Below the pieces are notes generated by a model. The model had not been told where the DNA came from. It searched no databases and saw only the letters and a program-made list of their open reading frames with translations. DNA of 33,501 nucleotides from a virus: positions 1 through 33,501 of the IMG/VR virus record IMGVR_UViG_3300021247_000696; one strand, 5' to 3'. Below, one piece after another: positions 1 through 8,378 of this stretch (position 1 is its first letter; every line of letters begins with the position of its first letter). The translations under genes were made by a program, and so were the position numbers.

Positions 1-530
1 GTTCCGTACTGAACCGGAACCGGGGACACGACCAGAAGGTCGCCAGTATGATGGGCGTCAGCCGCGCGAGACCACGTCCCGGTCGAGACGGAGCCGAGAG
101 TGGAAACGTAATAAATGCCGTTTTCGACGCTGTTAGTTTGGTCCTTAACTAGCACGCGGTCATTTAATACGAGCGTGCGATTATCCAACGTAGCGGGAGC
201 GCCGCCAGTAAGAGTGATCGATGTGCCGACCGTTGCAGCGACACAGGCCGCATGAATGTCGGGCCCACGGTAGGCGACGGTGTCCGCATAGGACTTGGTG
301 GCCGCGTCAGATGCGAGGACAGGAGTTGGCAGGCCCGTAATGCTCGTGCCGGAAATTGCACTGTTTTGAATCGCCGTATTGGTGACCGTGCCCAGCGTAA
401 AAGAGGAGCTGGTGAGCAGGACTCCGACGTAACTACCGCCGTTCGAGAACGTCGGAGTGGGGTAGCATCCGCCGAGAATGCTGTTCGGCTGGTTGACCAG
501 ATCGTTGAGATTTTCGCAGTTGCAGGACAT
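1..530 (-). CDS. Tail fibre-like protein, C-terminus cut by window edge
   Basis: The frame is open from an ATG at 528-530 to the window edge, giving 176 residues of an incomplete protein. The start is Cys-rich (MSCNCENLNDL). Residues about 75-170 repeat a domain also found in the next fibre gene (572-3145): AATKSYAD, then TLDNRTLVLNDRVLVKDQ and NGIYYVSTLG, matching AANKSYVDA, TLDGRTLVANDRVLVKDQ and NGIYYVQVLG there. Such modules are common in phage fibre and adhesin proteins. The start lies 41 bases after the neighbouring fibre's stop and is preceded by CCGATACTT rather than a Shine-Dalgarno site. Probably a receptor-binding or fibre-accessory protein. The C-terminal fold is not visible. Confidence 0.75.
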   Translation of the reverse strand, partial: MSCNCENLNDLVNQPNSILGGCYPTPTFSNGGSYVGVLLTSSSFTLGTVTNTAIQNSAISGTSITGLPTPVLASDAATKSYADTVAYRGPDIHAACVAATVGTSITLTGGAPATLDNRTLVLNDRVLVKDQTNSVENGIYYVSTLGSVSTGTWSRAADAHHTGDLLVVSPVPVQYG

Positions 531-536
531 TTTACG

Positions 537-545
537 AAGTATCGG
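537..545 (-). promoter_or_regulatory. CCGATACTT motif before fibre gene
   Basis: Minus-strand CCGATACTT ends six bases before the ATG of the fibre gene at 530. It is one of six CCGATACT copies in the window, all on the minus strand and all just before a gene. It could be a -10-like promoter element or an initiation signal. Confidence 0.45.
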
Positions 546-571
546 ATTTTAAAAAGTGCGTACCGAGTGAA

Positions 572-3145
572 TTACGGGATGTGGTCAAAGAATGGAACCC
601 AAACAGTGCGGCCATTGACTCGCATCGCCAGATAAGAGGCCGTTTGAGCGCCGTACGTTCCGCCGTCTTCGCCAGTGGCGAGCTGATTGTCAGCACCGGG
701 GTGCACGTTGTAGCTTGAGGCATTAAAGCCTCCCGCTGCTTGAATGCTTCCACTAACGTACAGGCTCGTGTTGATGCCGGAGTTTACGGAAAGCGCACCG
801 TTTACGGTCATGCCGTTGTTGGTGGTGATTCCGTTGGCAGTCAGTGCGCCATCAATGTTGGCGCCATTATGGTTATAGTAGGTACCGTTCCAATAAGAGA
901 GACTTCCCGCATTGAGGAGGCTGGAACTTCCATTATTAGTACTGAGGACCAACTGACCTGTGCGGGCAACAGTACTTCCAGTAACGGCGAGAGAAACGCA
1001 TTCAGTACCGTAAAGGGAGCCGACTAGTCTTGAAGTCTCACCAGCGTACTGGAATCCGTAAGGAGCGTCCGAACCATAACCAAAGGTAAGGACATTGGCA
1101 GACAGATGAATTCTTGAACGGTCTGACCCGACATCGATAGCTCCCGAGGCGGTGATAGTTCCCGCAGTGATTGTACCTAAATCGGCACGAATTGCTGCCA
1201 AGTTAATGACGTCGATTTTTGCGGCCGTGACAGCGCCCGCGAGAATGTTGCTGGCGACAACCGAATCGGCGGCCAGCTTGCCCGCACGAACCTCTCCAGC
1301 AGCAATTTGGTCTGCCTTAATCGCACCGACCTGAATCATGCCGGTCGTAATCGAGTTGGCAGTAATTTTGTCGGAAGTGATCGCGTTTGCTGCAATCTTG
1401 TCAGAAGTAATTGCGTCGGTCGCAATCTTTCCCGCCGTGATAGCATTTGCTACGATCTTGTCCGCAGTGATGGCGTTGGCATTGATCTTGTCGGACGTAA
1501 TCGCATTGGTTGCAATCTCCGTGGCAGAGATTGCCCCAGCAGCAATTTTTCCTGCGACAACCGCATTTGCTGCGATCTTATCTGCCGAAACGGCGTTGCT
1601 GACGATCTTATCTGCCGTAATCGAATTGGCCGCGATCTTGTCGGACGTTACCGCGTTCGCGTAAATTTTATCTGCCGTGATCGCACCCGCCGCGATTTCT
1701 GTGGCCGATATTGCGGCAGCTTGAATCTTTCCTGCGGTAATAGAATTGGCCGCAATCTTATCCGTCGTGATTGCGTTGTTGCTGATTTGAGTCGTTACAA
1801 TTTGGCCGCTAATATCTGTGGCAGGAACCACTGATATCCAGCCTGTTGAACTGTAGCGATAAACTTTGCTGTCCGTCGTTAAGAAAACCTGACGTCCGAC
1901 AAAGTTACCAGTGGTCGGAAGAGCATCTGCAATTTCAACGGGTGTGATGCCTGAAGCAAACTTGGCCGTGGTGATCGCAGCGTTTGCGATCTGAGTCGAA
2001 ATGAGTTGCCCACTGATATCCGTAGAGGGGACCAGAGTAGTCCACCCAGTGGTGGAGCTGTAGCGATAGACTTTGTTGTCGGAGGTCAGAAAAACCTGAC
2101 GGCCCGCAAAGTTTCCTGTGGTCGGAAGCACGCCAGAAATTTCGATGGGCGTGATGCCCGCAGCAAATTTGGCGGTGTTAATCGAGGCGTCGGCAATCTG
2201 CGAGGAGACCACCTGACCGACCAAGTCGACCGTGGGCACTGAAGCAGTCCAAACCGTACCGTCGTAGCGGTAAAGTTTTTTGGTGGTAGTTAAGAACACC
2301 ATGCGACCCACAAAGTTGCCAGTGGTGGGGAAGTCGTCTAAAACTTCTACGGGTGTAAGTCCCTGAGCAAATTTGGCGGTGTTAATCAAACCGTCTGCAA
2401 GCTGAGACGTGATAAGTTGACCGAGAATATTCTCAGCAAGAATTTGAGTGGTCTGACTGAAGAGAGTCCAGAGAATCGGGCTGGTTCCAAGAACGATGAT
2501 GCCGGGCGTGTTCATCACGTACGCCGCGTTTCCGTTCACCGTGCCGTGCATGACGAACACGTACGTTCCCGTCGAAAGTTCAGCGCCTGTATCGGCATCT
2601 GCAGTACGTTGCCACGTCCCATTAGAACCCGTGCCCAGTACCTGAACATAATAGATGCCATTCTGACGGTTGTCGGACTGGTCTTTTACCAGTACTCGAT
2701 CGTTGGCAACAAGTGTCCTGCCATCCAGAGTGTTGGGGGCCGCGTTAAGGTTGATCGGGCCTGTGGTAGCAGCGACGACAGCATTCTTAATGTTAAGACC
2801 CGCCGACGCAGCGTCGACATAGCTCTTATTTGCGGCGTCCGTACCGTTTGTAGGGATTCCAAGGCCTGTGACTTGGGTAGCCGTTAGTACATTTACGGCG
2901 GCGTTGCCAGACGAGTCGCGCTTAATTAAGGCCGAGGCGACATTTGCATCCGTAGCGGTATCTAATTTACTTTTGTCCGCAGAGGAAAGGAGACCGTCGC
3001 TAACTGGTGTGGCTAGTGGGAGACCAGCCAAAAGAGCCGAAACTGTTCCGCGAACCGTGGTTCCACTCTGCACCAAAGGAACCAGCTCATTTCCGACAAT
3101 GGAAGATGCGGCTGGAAGATTTGAGATTGTTACGTTTTCGGCCAT
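572..3145 (-). CDS. Repeat-rich tail fibre protein
   Basis: An 857-residue fibre or adhesin. The N-terminus (MAENVTISNLPAASSIVGNE) resembles phage fibre attachment segments. Residues 100-230 hold the NKSYVDA / DRVLVKDQ module shared with the fibre gene at 1-530. Residues 239-445 contain three 69-residue repeats built on TPVEI...TTGNF.GRQVFLT..KVYRYSS. Residues 458-647 are nineteen decapeptide repeats (AITSDKIAAN type), expected to make a rigid beta-helical or trimeric shaft. The C-terminal 200 residues are Gly/Ser/Asn-rich and probably form the tip. No catalytic motif is seen. The start at 3145 has no Shine-Dalgarno site (GATACCCAC precedes ATG). It follows the 94-residue gene by 17 bases. 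Confidence 0.85.
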   Translation of the reverse strand: MAENVTISNLPAASSIVGNELVPLVQSGTTVRGTVSALLAGLPLATPVSDGLLSSADKSKLDTATDANVASALIKRDSSGNAAVNVLTATQVTGLGIPTNGTDAANKSYVDAASAGLNIKNAVVAATTGPINLNAAPNTLDGRTLVANDRVLVKDQSDNRQNGIYYVQVLGTGSNGTWQRTADADTGAELSTGTYVFVMHGTVNGNAAYVMNTPGIIVLGTSPILWTLFSQTTQILAENILGQLITSQLADGLINTAKFAQGLTPVEVLDDFPTTGNFVGRMVFLTTTKKLYRYDGTVWTASVPTVDLVGQVVSSQIADASINTAKFAAGITPIEISGVLPTTGNFAGRQVFLTSDNKVYRYSSTTGWTTLVPSTDISGQLISTQIANAAITTAKFASGITPVEIADALPTTGNFVGRQVFLTTDSKVYRYSSTGWISVVPATDISGQIVTTQISNNAITTDKIAANSITAGKIQAAAISATEIAAGAITADKIYANAVTSDKIAANSITADKIVSNAVSADKIAANAVVAGKIAAGAISATEIATNAITSDKINANAITADKIVANAITAGKIATDAITSDKIAANAITSDKITANSITTGMIQVGAIKADQIAAGEVRAGKLAADSVVASNILAGAVTAAKIDVINLAAIRADLGTITAGTITASGAIDVGSDRSRIHLSANVLTFGYGSDAPYGFQYAGETSRLVGSLYGTECVSLAVTGSTVARTGQLVLSTNNGSSSLLNAGSLSYWNGTYYNHNGANIDGALTANGITTNNGMTVNGALSVNSGINTSLYVSGSIQAAGGFNASSYNVHPGADNQLATGEDGGTYGAQTASYLAMRVNGRTVWVPFFDHIP
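1205..1774 (-). repeat. Nineteen 30-bp coding repeats (decapeptide shaft)
   Basis: These tandem 30-bp units encode ten-residue repeats of the type A-I-T-S/A-D-K-I-A-A-N in the 857-residue fibre (residues 458-647). Unit-to-unit variation is mostly at the DK and AN positions. It is a protein-level structural repeat, not a CRISPR or an origin. Confidence 0.85.
1811..2431 (-). repeat. Three 207-bp coding repeats in fibre
   Basis: Three tandem copies of a 69-residue unit (residues 239-307, 308-376, 377-445), each with a GQ..S/TQIA start, TTGNF.GR and a KVYRYSS-like stretch. The start of a fourth copy runs into the decapeptide repeats. Confidence 0.8.
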
Positions 3146-3162
3146 GTGGGTATCTGAAGTTC

Positions 3163-3447
3163 TTATTCTCGGACCAAGTTAGCCTGAGATTCTGTTGTGA
3201 GGAAGTATCCATCTTCCGTGAGGAGGAAACCGTCGGCCGCAGGCGGCACCGGCACCGGAGTCGGAAGGATTTTGATCGAAAAGTACTCAAGCTCAAAAAG
3301 ACGGTCTAACGCGAAATTATTGTTAAATTTCGATGGCTGCACCGTTATCGGACGCATGCCTGTGTCCGGCGTCGAAATGAAGTCGATTTCTATGACCCGA
3401 GAAACAGGGGCGCCAAGCGCGCTTAAACGTGACGCCTCGATCAGCAT
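3163..3447 (-). CDS. Small tail-module protein, unknown
   Basis: A 94-residue protein with no recognised family. It contains a Pro/Val linker (ILPTPVPVPPAADG) before a short ending FLLTEDGYFLTTE, in which two LLTEDGYFLTTE-like half repeats are visible. Its ATG overlaps the end of the 648-residue tail gene by seven bases (ATGCTGA), so the two are probably translationally coupled. It lies between the tail protein and the fibre, so a connector or fibre-attachment role is reasonable but unproven. Confidence 0.6.
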   Translation of the reverse strand: MLIEASRLSALGAPVSRVIEIDFISTPDTGMRPITVQPSKFNNNFALDRLFELEYFSIKILPTPVPVPPAADGFLLTEDGYFLTTESQANLVRE

Positions 3448-5387
3448 GTTCCTGTGGGGAGAATTTTAACTCCCGTTTCGTTGAATGCCTTCTCGCCCGT
3501 CGCAGTTTCGTCGAACGGATCGGCAAAAATGCGGTAGCTGCGGAGGGCCGCGTGACCCGTCCAAACGATTAGCAAAGAGAACCCGATATCGACCCAGTCA
3601 TTAAAGGGCGACTCGACTCCGCGCGATGTGCAGTCGGCCGAGTCCTCAAACCGTTGGATTGCGGGTGTGCGGAGAAGCCTCTGTTGCGCGGAGTACGTCG
3701 ACATCGTACTGGAAGAAATGTTGGCGTCGAGGGAGCCCTCGTCGGCCTTGAGATTCCATTCGCCCAAGAGCTTGTAACGTCCGCGTGTTCCCGCCCAGTA
3801 CACCTTTAGGTTCACGTCGCCGTGAATGTGCTCGAGGGTGACCTCACAGAAAGCGATGCGCTTCTTGTTAAGACCGCCCGCAGTATCCGAAAAGTCGATG
3901 TGAGTTTTGGTCTCGATGAAGGACGTGATTGGCTGTCCGTTGTCGAGGTTGTCTGAAACAAAGGACTCCCAGACGCGAATGTAACCGTCGTAGTCTTTGG
4001 AAACGTGCGCGCAGCGCAGGGTGCTGTTAAAAAGACCTGTTGCCCACTGTACTGGACGTGTACCGGTCCAAACCGACGACCAGCCCTGAGAGGCGCTACC
4101 GCTTGAATCCGATAAGACAGTTTGATCGAGCACCCAAGTGTGGCGGTTGAGTTTGTCGCCGTTTGGAACCGAGCACAGAAGAAAGTTTTCGTAAAAACCA
4201 ACCGCTGTTTGCGAAAGGTCGGGAGAGAGGTTGGCCTTTGAAATCGCCATATCCGTATCCTGCGGCACGATGCGCGAGGTGATGCGGGACTGCTGCGCGA
4301 TATCGATGTTTACGAGGCCCGTGGGGCTCATCCACCAGAGCAAACCGTAGGACTGGATGACGGAACGAGAGGAGACGCAACCGACGCCGGGCAGAAGCTG
4401 TTGCTGAAAGTTTGGCGTCGATTTCCACGTCGTGCGGTCTCGAATATTGCTGCGCAGCACCCAAGTCGAGTTGACGCAAAATACGACAAGCACGGGGTTG
4501 TCTACGGAGGGCAACTCCTTCAACGCGATAATGCGCTCGGGAAACTGAAAGTAACCGCCCTCGGCCGCATATTGATTTTCTTCAAAGGAAAATGGATTAG
4601 AAATGTCAGACGCGAAAACAAGGTTGTCGCGAGCCACCCAGAGACGGTCGCCAGAGGCCTCGATGGGGCCCCCGACGGGAGTTCCAATCAAATCCTGCGT
4701 CGAGGGCGGCGAGGCGGTACCACTTCCAGTGCCAACACCCGTTGCAACAAACGAGGTGCCCGCAGTGGAGGAGGCGGCGCCGATCTTTGTAAAATCTGTT
4801 GAACCAGCATCGACGATTGTGTACCGGGTTCCGATTTCAAAGGAGCCCGCGTTAATCACGAGGGTCGTTGTTACCGAGGGGTCGACGTGTCCGCTGGTAG
4901 AGCCGTCCCAGAAGGCTGTCTTCGTGTACCCGCCATCGGTAAGAAAGAGAACGCGCTGCGGGGAAACGATGGAGATCGTAGCGTCGCTGTTGCGTTTGGC
5001 CGCCTGAACGGCCGTACACGCGTAAACTTCCTTGGCGTGCTCGTAGAGTTGAATGTTCGGAATCTGAGTGTACGTCAGCTCGCCGCTTTCTGCGGGTACC
5101 AGATTGGATTCGTAGGCCTTACCCGAAATAATCGCGACGTAGTGACCTTCGCCAGAGATGGGACGGAAGTAATAAAAGCCCTGTAGATTTCCTTCGGGTA
5201 GCTTGAGCAGTTGACGGTAACCGGGCCGCGTACGAACAATCCCACCGCGATGGATCGTATTCTGCGCATGCCGATACGCGCGATCGTCGATGAACGCGGG
5301 GTCGACGGCAGAGGACATGCCGGCTGTGAAGAAGGCGGAGCCGCTGACGCCTCGGCCCGTTCTGAGGATTGTCGGGGAGAGTGCCAT
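3441..5387 (-). CDS. Structural tail protein, nozzle-like candidate
   Basis: A 648-residue protein with many short beta-rich blades (for example GGIVRTRPGYRQLL, DRLWVARDNLVFASDI, YGLLWWMSPTGLVNID), as expected for a propeller-type tail protein. Residues around 170-230 form an inserted module (GTRYTIVDAGSTDFTKIG... TGVGTGSGTA) that recurs in many phage structural proteins. It lies directly downstream of the neck/adaptor-like gene with a 12-base gap. In short-tailed phages the adaptor and nozzle genes have this order, so a tail tube/nozzle role is my best inference. I did not recognise an exact family. No Shine-Dalgarno site is seen before the ATG. Confidence 0.7.
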   Translation of the reverse strand: MALSPTILRTGRGVSGSAFFTAGMSSAVDPAFIDDRAYRHAQNTIHRGGIVRTRPGYRQLLKLPEGNLQGFYYFRPISGEGHYVAIISGKAYESNLVPAESGELTYTQIPNIQLYEHAKEVYACTAVQAAKRNSDATISIVSPQRVLFLTDGGYTKTAFWDGSTSGHVDPSVTTTLVINAGSFEIGTRYTIVDAGSTDFTKIGAASSTAGTSFVATGVGTGSGTASPPSTQDLIGTPVGGPIEASGDRLWVARDNLVFASDISNPFSFEENQYAAEGGYFQFPERIIALKELPSVDNPVLVVFCVNSTWVLRSNIRDRTTWKSTPNFQQQLLPGVGCVSSRSVIQSYGLLWWMSPTGLVNIDIAQQSRITSRIVPQDTDMAISKANLSPDLSQTAVGFYENFLLCSVPNGDKLNRHTWVLDQTVLSDSSGSASQGWSSVWTGTRPVQWATGLFNSTLRCAHVSKDYDGYIRVWESFVSDNLDNGQPITSFIETKTHIDFSDTAGGLNKKRIAFCEVTLEHIHGDVNLKVYWAGTRGRYKLLGEWNLKADEGSLDANISSSTMSTYSAQQRLLRTPAIQRFEDSADCTSRGVESPFNDWVDIGFSLLIVWTGHAALRSYRIFADPFDETATGEKAFNETGVKILPTGTC

Positions 5388-5399
5388 TTCGAAAAAGTG

Positions 5400-6422
5400 T
5401 TACCAGTCGATGCGGTCGGACTTGTCGGCGAGAAGATTCTGATCGGCCATCTGAATGCTCGGGCCGCTTGGAACGTCCATCGAAAGCTGTTTCTTGATGA
5501 GCAACTGCACGGCCTTGGTCTGATACTGTTCGGCCTCCTCGATGCGATCCTCGTCAAGTTTCTTCAGGGCCTTCGCCATGAGGACGATAGCGTACCGAGA
5601 GTGCAGCGGAATGATGTCGTTGTCGTTGGACAGCTTGCCGACCGCCTTGCGGAATGCGATGCGGGCCCATGCACAACCCGAACCGCAACCTGAGCCGCAG
5701 TTTGAGTAGTTGGACGAGCCCGTATTGGTACCGCCCCGCACGCCAGAGATTTGGAACTGGCGGAACTGCGGATTTTTTTCGTTCGGTAAATACTGTCCGA
5801 GCAAGTAGGTCGCGAGATTGGTGGTCGCGTCTACCGCGTACAGCGAGATTTGACCCGCTGTTTCGGGCTTCTCGATACGAGTGATCGAGCGAATTGTTTG
5901 GGTGGTGTAAATGGGGACCGCGCTGGGGTAAACCACGGGCACAAGCACGCCATCAACACCGACACCGTTCTCAACTGAGCGAATCCAGACGCCAGCGCCA
6001 TCGTAACCGTAGACGCGGAACTTGATGTTGGCGTCAGCGGCTACCTCCGCAACGGCCACGACCTTAGAACCCGGCGCTGGAGGATCGCGGAACACGCACA
6101 CGGGCAGATTTTCCATCCAGTGGCCTGTGGCCTTGCGGCTGGTATCTTCGCCGGGCCCGTTTAAATGGTACTTGAACCAAAAATCGTGCGTCTGCATCGG
6201 CTTCCCCGCGACGTTTACCGCGAGGATCGTGCCGACCTGACTGGGCAGCGTCACAATGCCGTCCGCACCGACAATAACGTCAACCTGACCGCGCAGGGGG
6301 TCCCATTCGGACTCCGTGGCGAGGATTTCAACCGCGTCGTTGAGTCGATTGTAGAAAACAGCGTCGTCGGCGCCGCCGAGTACGCGTTTTACATCATCTT
6401 TGACGTCTGCGACAGTGAGCAT
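5400..6422 (-). CDS. Neck / head-tail adaptor-like protein
   Basis: A 340-residue protein. The N-terminal 60 residues (MLTVADVKDDVKRVL, then FYNRLNDAVEILATESEWDP) resemble the helical start of phage adaptor (tail-tubular-A-like) proteins, followed by a beta domain (VDVIVGADGIVTLPSQVG). Residues near 255-265 are unusual: NCGSGCGSGCAW, a Gly/Cys cluster that might bind metal or be a flexible loop. The C-terminus is helical (EDRIEEAEQYQTKAVQLLIKK). It overlaps the preceding 119-residue gene as TAATG, which implies coupled translation. The role is inferred from position and shape. Confidence 0.65.
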   Translation of the reverse strand: MLTVADVKDDVKRVLGGADDAVFYNRLNDAVEILATESEWDPLRGQVDVIVGADGIVTLPSQVGTILAVNVAGKPMQTHDFWFKYHLNGPGEDTSRKATGHWMENLPVCVFRDPPAPGSKVVAVAEVAADANIKFRVYGYDGAGVWIRSVENGVGVDGVLVPVVYPSAVPIYTTQTIRSITRIEKPETAGQISLYAVDATTNLATYLLGQYLPNEKNPQFRQFQISGVRGGTNTGSSNYSNCGSGCGSGCAWARIAFRKAVGKLSNDNDIIPLHSRYAIVLMAKALKKLDEDRIEEAEQYQTKAVQLLIKKQLSMDVPSGPSIQMADQNLLADKSDRIDW

Positions 6423-6781
6423 TAGTCTGCGTCCTCGGTTTCAACCTCTTCGTAACGATTGGATTCTTTGCGGGCAGCTTTTTCGAAAAGTTCGTCGATG
6501 GATTCGCTCGTTTCGTCGGAGTCCATTTCGGTGCCTTTATTTTCTTCGGCTTTAACGTCGCAGATTGCGGTCAAAGTCAGGTCGCAGGAGGCCGATGCAG
6601 GAGAATCTTCGCTTGCTTCGGTGGCCGTAACTGGACCTTTTTTAAATTTAAAGGTGATGCAGCCCTCATCAGGAAGGTCAAGAACGCAGAGGTCGCGCAA
6701 GTACAGATGCAGGCCGCCCGATTCGCTAGGCATGGCGGGAGAAGTGAGGTAGTCTGACTTTTTGCTGAGGTCGATGTGCAT
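6422..6781 (-). CDS. Small acidic protein with SIDELF motif
   Basis: I place the start at the ATG 6779-6781 (MHIDLSKKSDYL), giving 119 residues. The longer frame to 6892 would overlap the preceding membrane-protein gene. The N-terminal 70 residues look beta-rich (GLHLYLRDLCVLDLPDEGCI). The C-terminus is strongly acidic and contains SESIDELFEKAARKES, nearly the same as EDSIDELFKEAGGIL at the C-terminus of the scaffold-like protein (20956-22326). The ATG is preceded by CGGATACTT at five bases, a variant of the CCGATACTT motif. The function is unknown, possibly a capsid- or neck-binding accessory protein. Confidence 0.65.
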   Translation of the reverse strand: MHIDLSKKSDYLTSPAMPSESGGLHLYLRDLCVLDLPDEGCITFKFKKGPVTATEASEDSPASASCDLTLTAICDVKAEENKGTEMDSDETSESIDELFEKAARKESNRYEEVETEDAD

Positions 6782-6786
6782 AGTGG

Positions 6787-6795
6787 AAGTATCCG
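6787..6795 (-). promoter_or_regulatory. CGGATACTT motif (variant) before acidic protein
   Basis: The minus strand reads CGGATACTT five bases before the ATG at 6781, one base different from the CCGATACTT element found before several other genes. It supports the choice of this start. Confidence 0.35.
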
Positions 6796-6800
6796 CTTTT

Positions 6801-6986
6801 TCAGCGGCGTTTATTTTTAAAGAGGTGATAAATCGTGACGGCGGAGACCACGATGGCCCCAATGTAGCTAACGCACCGAAGCCCCCACTCAAGTTGCTCT
6901 TGACGAGCGGTTATAACACCGAGCCAACTAGCAGCGGTGCCAGAGATTCCGACGGTGTTGTTTTGAATTGTTTCTCTGACACTCAT
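6801..6986 (-). CDS. Small membrane protein, holin candidate
   Basis: A 61-residue protein starting MSVRETIQNN. The start is set by the ATGA overlap with the upstream stop at 6983-6985. It has one clear membrane helix near residues 38-55 (RCVSYIGAIVVSAVTIYHLF) followed by a basic tail KNKRR, with a weaker hydrophobic segment before it. Size, topology and pairing with the coiled-coil membrane protein upstream suit a holin or other lysis protein. No endolysin is visible in the window, so this stays a candidate. Confidence 0.6.
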   Translation of the reverse strand: MSVRETIQNNTVGISGTAASWLGVITARQEQLEWGLRCVSYIGAIVVSAVTIYHLFKNKRR

Positions 6987-7705
6987 GTTGTGGGGTTTTT
7001 TGGTTTGTCGATGTCGGTCGCCAGCTTGGCGGCGGTTTGGATGCGAGAGTGCAGCCAAGGTGCGATGACGCGGTCTAGCGCGGCAATGGGGTCCTCACCC
7101 GCGCGGATGCCTGCGGCAGCAGAGCCGAGGGCGGCGGGCGTAATGGAGTAGAATTTGATGTAGGCGGCGATCAGCACCAGTACTATGCAGGCGATGATGA
7201 AGCGATTTGCTTGTCGCTCGGCAGCTAGGCGGGCGGCGGCCTCCTCGGCAAGGGCCTTATCGGCAGAGCGACGTGCGGCCAGTGCGGCGTCACGTTCCGT
7301 TTGGAGCTGTGCGGCCTGCTTGCTCGCGGATTCGTACAAACGACGCGCCTCATCGACCTTGCCCTCCATGACGGCAACGCGACGTTTCTCGGCCTCGAGA
7401 AGGGCTGTCGCGCTGGGAGCGGGAAGCAGAGAAAGGGCGTACGGAACCTCGCGACGAATAAATTCTTTTGCCGGGGAGTCCGGTGCCGCCGAGTTGGCCT
7501 CTCCGATCTTTGCAATGGAGGCCGCTGCATTTGCGCCTTGGGCCGTCGTGGCGGCGTCGAGTCGTTCGGTCGTCTTGGCGGACTGCTCGGCACGTTTGCT
7601 GTCGCCGTCAAGGAACTTGGGCTTTGTGATCGCCAAACTTCCGCCGATGATGGCGATGATTAGCAAGATGATTACCGTCGTCTCTCCCTTGTTGTTATTT
7701 TTCAT
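6983..7705 (-). CDS. Two-TM coiled-coil membrane protein, lysis candidate
   Basis: I start this at the ATG 7703-7705 (MKNNNKGETTVIILL), which overlaps the upstream stop as ATGA. The longer frame to 7858 is not needed. The product has 240 residues: a membrane helix at 10-27, a long Ala/Glu/Arg-rich coiled coil at about 100-168, a second membrane helix at about 169-188 (FIIACIVLVLIAAYIKF) and a soluble tail. Proteins with a helix, coiled coil and a second helix occur in phage lysis or membrane-associated modules, for example as spanin-like or holin-partner proteins. It is followed directly by the holin candidate. The exact role is unknown. Confidence 0.65.
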   Translation of the reverse strand: MKNNNKGETTVIILLIIAIIGGSLAITKPKFLDGDSKRAEQSAKTTERLDAATTAQGANAAASIAKIGEANSAAPDSPAKEFIRREVPYALSLLPAPSATALLEAEKRRVAVMEGKVDEARRLYESASKQAAQLQTERDAALAARRSADKALAEEAAARLAAERQANRFIIACIVLVLIAAYIKFYSITPAALGSAAAGIRAGEDPIAALDRVIAPWLHSRIQTAAKLATDIDKPKNPTT

Positions 7706-8232
7706 ACGGCTTTGGGATTGGTTAATCGGCGAAAAATAAAATACGGCAACCAAATCCACTTTGGTATTTTGACCAATTTCACTTTGGTATTTTGCACGAT
7801 TGGCGTCTCGCCATCCCAAATCTTGACGCGAATTGGCGAACCGTCCGGTGAGCAGCAATTCACGAGTGAAACATTGCGCGTGGGAGCGCGACCTCGCGTC
7901 CAGTAGTTGTCATATTGGCCTAGCTCAACGGTGCCACTTATGACGCAATTCGTGAGGCTTAATCCGTCGATACTTCCTTTGATCGTTACCGAGCCTTGAA
8001 TGACGCATGATTGGAAATAATAGCCGCTTCCACGCACACAATCAATCGAGTCCTCACGGCTTGCAGGTATGACCAGCCCACAAGCCGAAAGGTTGCTCAC
8101 GTTGCTGCACTTAAACAAGTCGTCCCACTCGAGTGGTTCACTTGGAGTTTGCCAATCCTCAGACGTAACCAGCTTGCCGTTGTCCTGTGGGCCAACGTAG
8201 CTGCGCCAATTAACATCTTTGGTTCCGCTCAT
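7702..8232 (-). CDS. Beta-helix-like hypothetical protein
   Basis: A 176-residue protein. Residues 50-140 alternate short hydrophobic strands with conserved turns (SGYYFQSCVIQGSVTIKG, LSLTNCVISGTVELGQ), typical of a right-handed beta-helix. The C-terminus (KIPKWIWLPYFIFRRL) is amphipathic or membrane-seeking. It lies between a 47-residue gene and the lysis-candidate pair and overlaps the latter by ATGA. It may be a fibre accessory or membrane-interacting protein. I do not recognise a family. Confidence 0.6.
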   Translation of the reverse strand: MSGTKDVNWRSYVGPQDNGKLVTSEDWQTPSEPLEWDDLFKCSNVSNLSACGLVIPASREDSIDCVRGSGYYFQSCVIQGSVTIKGSIDGLSLTNCVISGTVELGQYDNYWTRGRAPTRNVSLVNCCSPDGSPIRVKIWDGETPIVQNTKVKLVKIPKWIWLPYFIFRRLTNPKAV

Positions 8233-8233
8233 C

Positions 8234-8377
8234 TCACTCGGCTTTCTTTTCGTCCTTGGGCTTCAGAGCCTCCACGAGAACTTCCACAGACTTACGGATG
8301 ATTTCGTGCTGCTCGGCTGGCAAGGGAGCGAGGCGGGCGGCGGCGTATAGGTTGTTGAGGGCTTGTTCGGTGTTCAT
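8234..8377 (-). CDS. 47-residue helical protein next to fibre
   Basis: This short gene lies in the gap between the giant fibre and the beta-helix-like gene. ATG at 8375-8377, TGA at 8234-8236; the protein begins MNTEQALNNLYAAARLAPLP and ends in a charged KPKDEKKAE tail. It is one base from the fibre stop codon (TAACATG) and one base from the next start, a tight coupled arrangement. The sequence is Ala/Leu/Glu-rich and probably all helical. Small helical proteins of this kind often follow phage fibre genes. The function is unknown. Confidence 0.7.
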   Translation of the reverse strand: MNTEQALNNLYAAARLAPLPAEQHEIIRKSVEVLVEALKPKDEKKAE

Positions 8378-8378
8378 G

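Noticed and set aside
1205-1774. CRISPR-like periodic repeats
   Set aside because: The 30-bp period is a coding decapeptide repeat with no constant repeat and unique spacers.
1307-1834. Long plus-strand frames over the fibre genes (also 9337-13365 and 21160-21876)
   Set aside because: They mirror the repeat structure of minus-strand genes, show simple repeated composition and would sit inside well-supported genes.
6782-6892. Longer N-terminus for the acidic protein gene
   Set aside because: It would overlap the membrane-protein gene, and the ATG at 6781 follows a GATACTT motif as at other starts.
7706-7858. Longer N-terminus for the two-TM coiled-coil protein
   Set aside because: The ATG at 7705 overlaps the upstream stop as ATGA and gives a normal N-terminal membrane helix.
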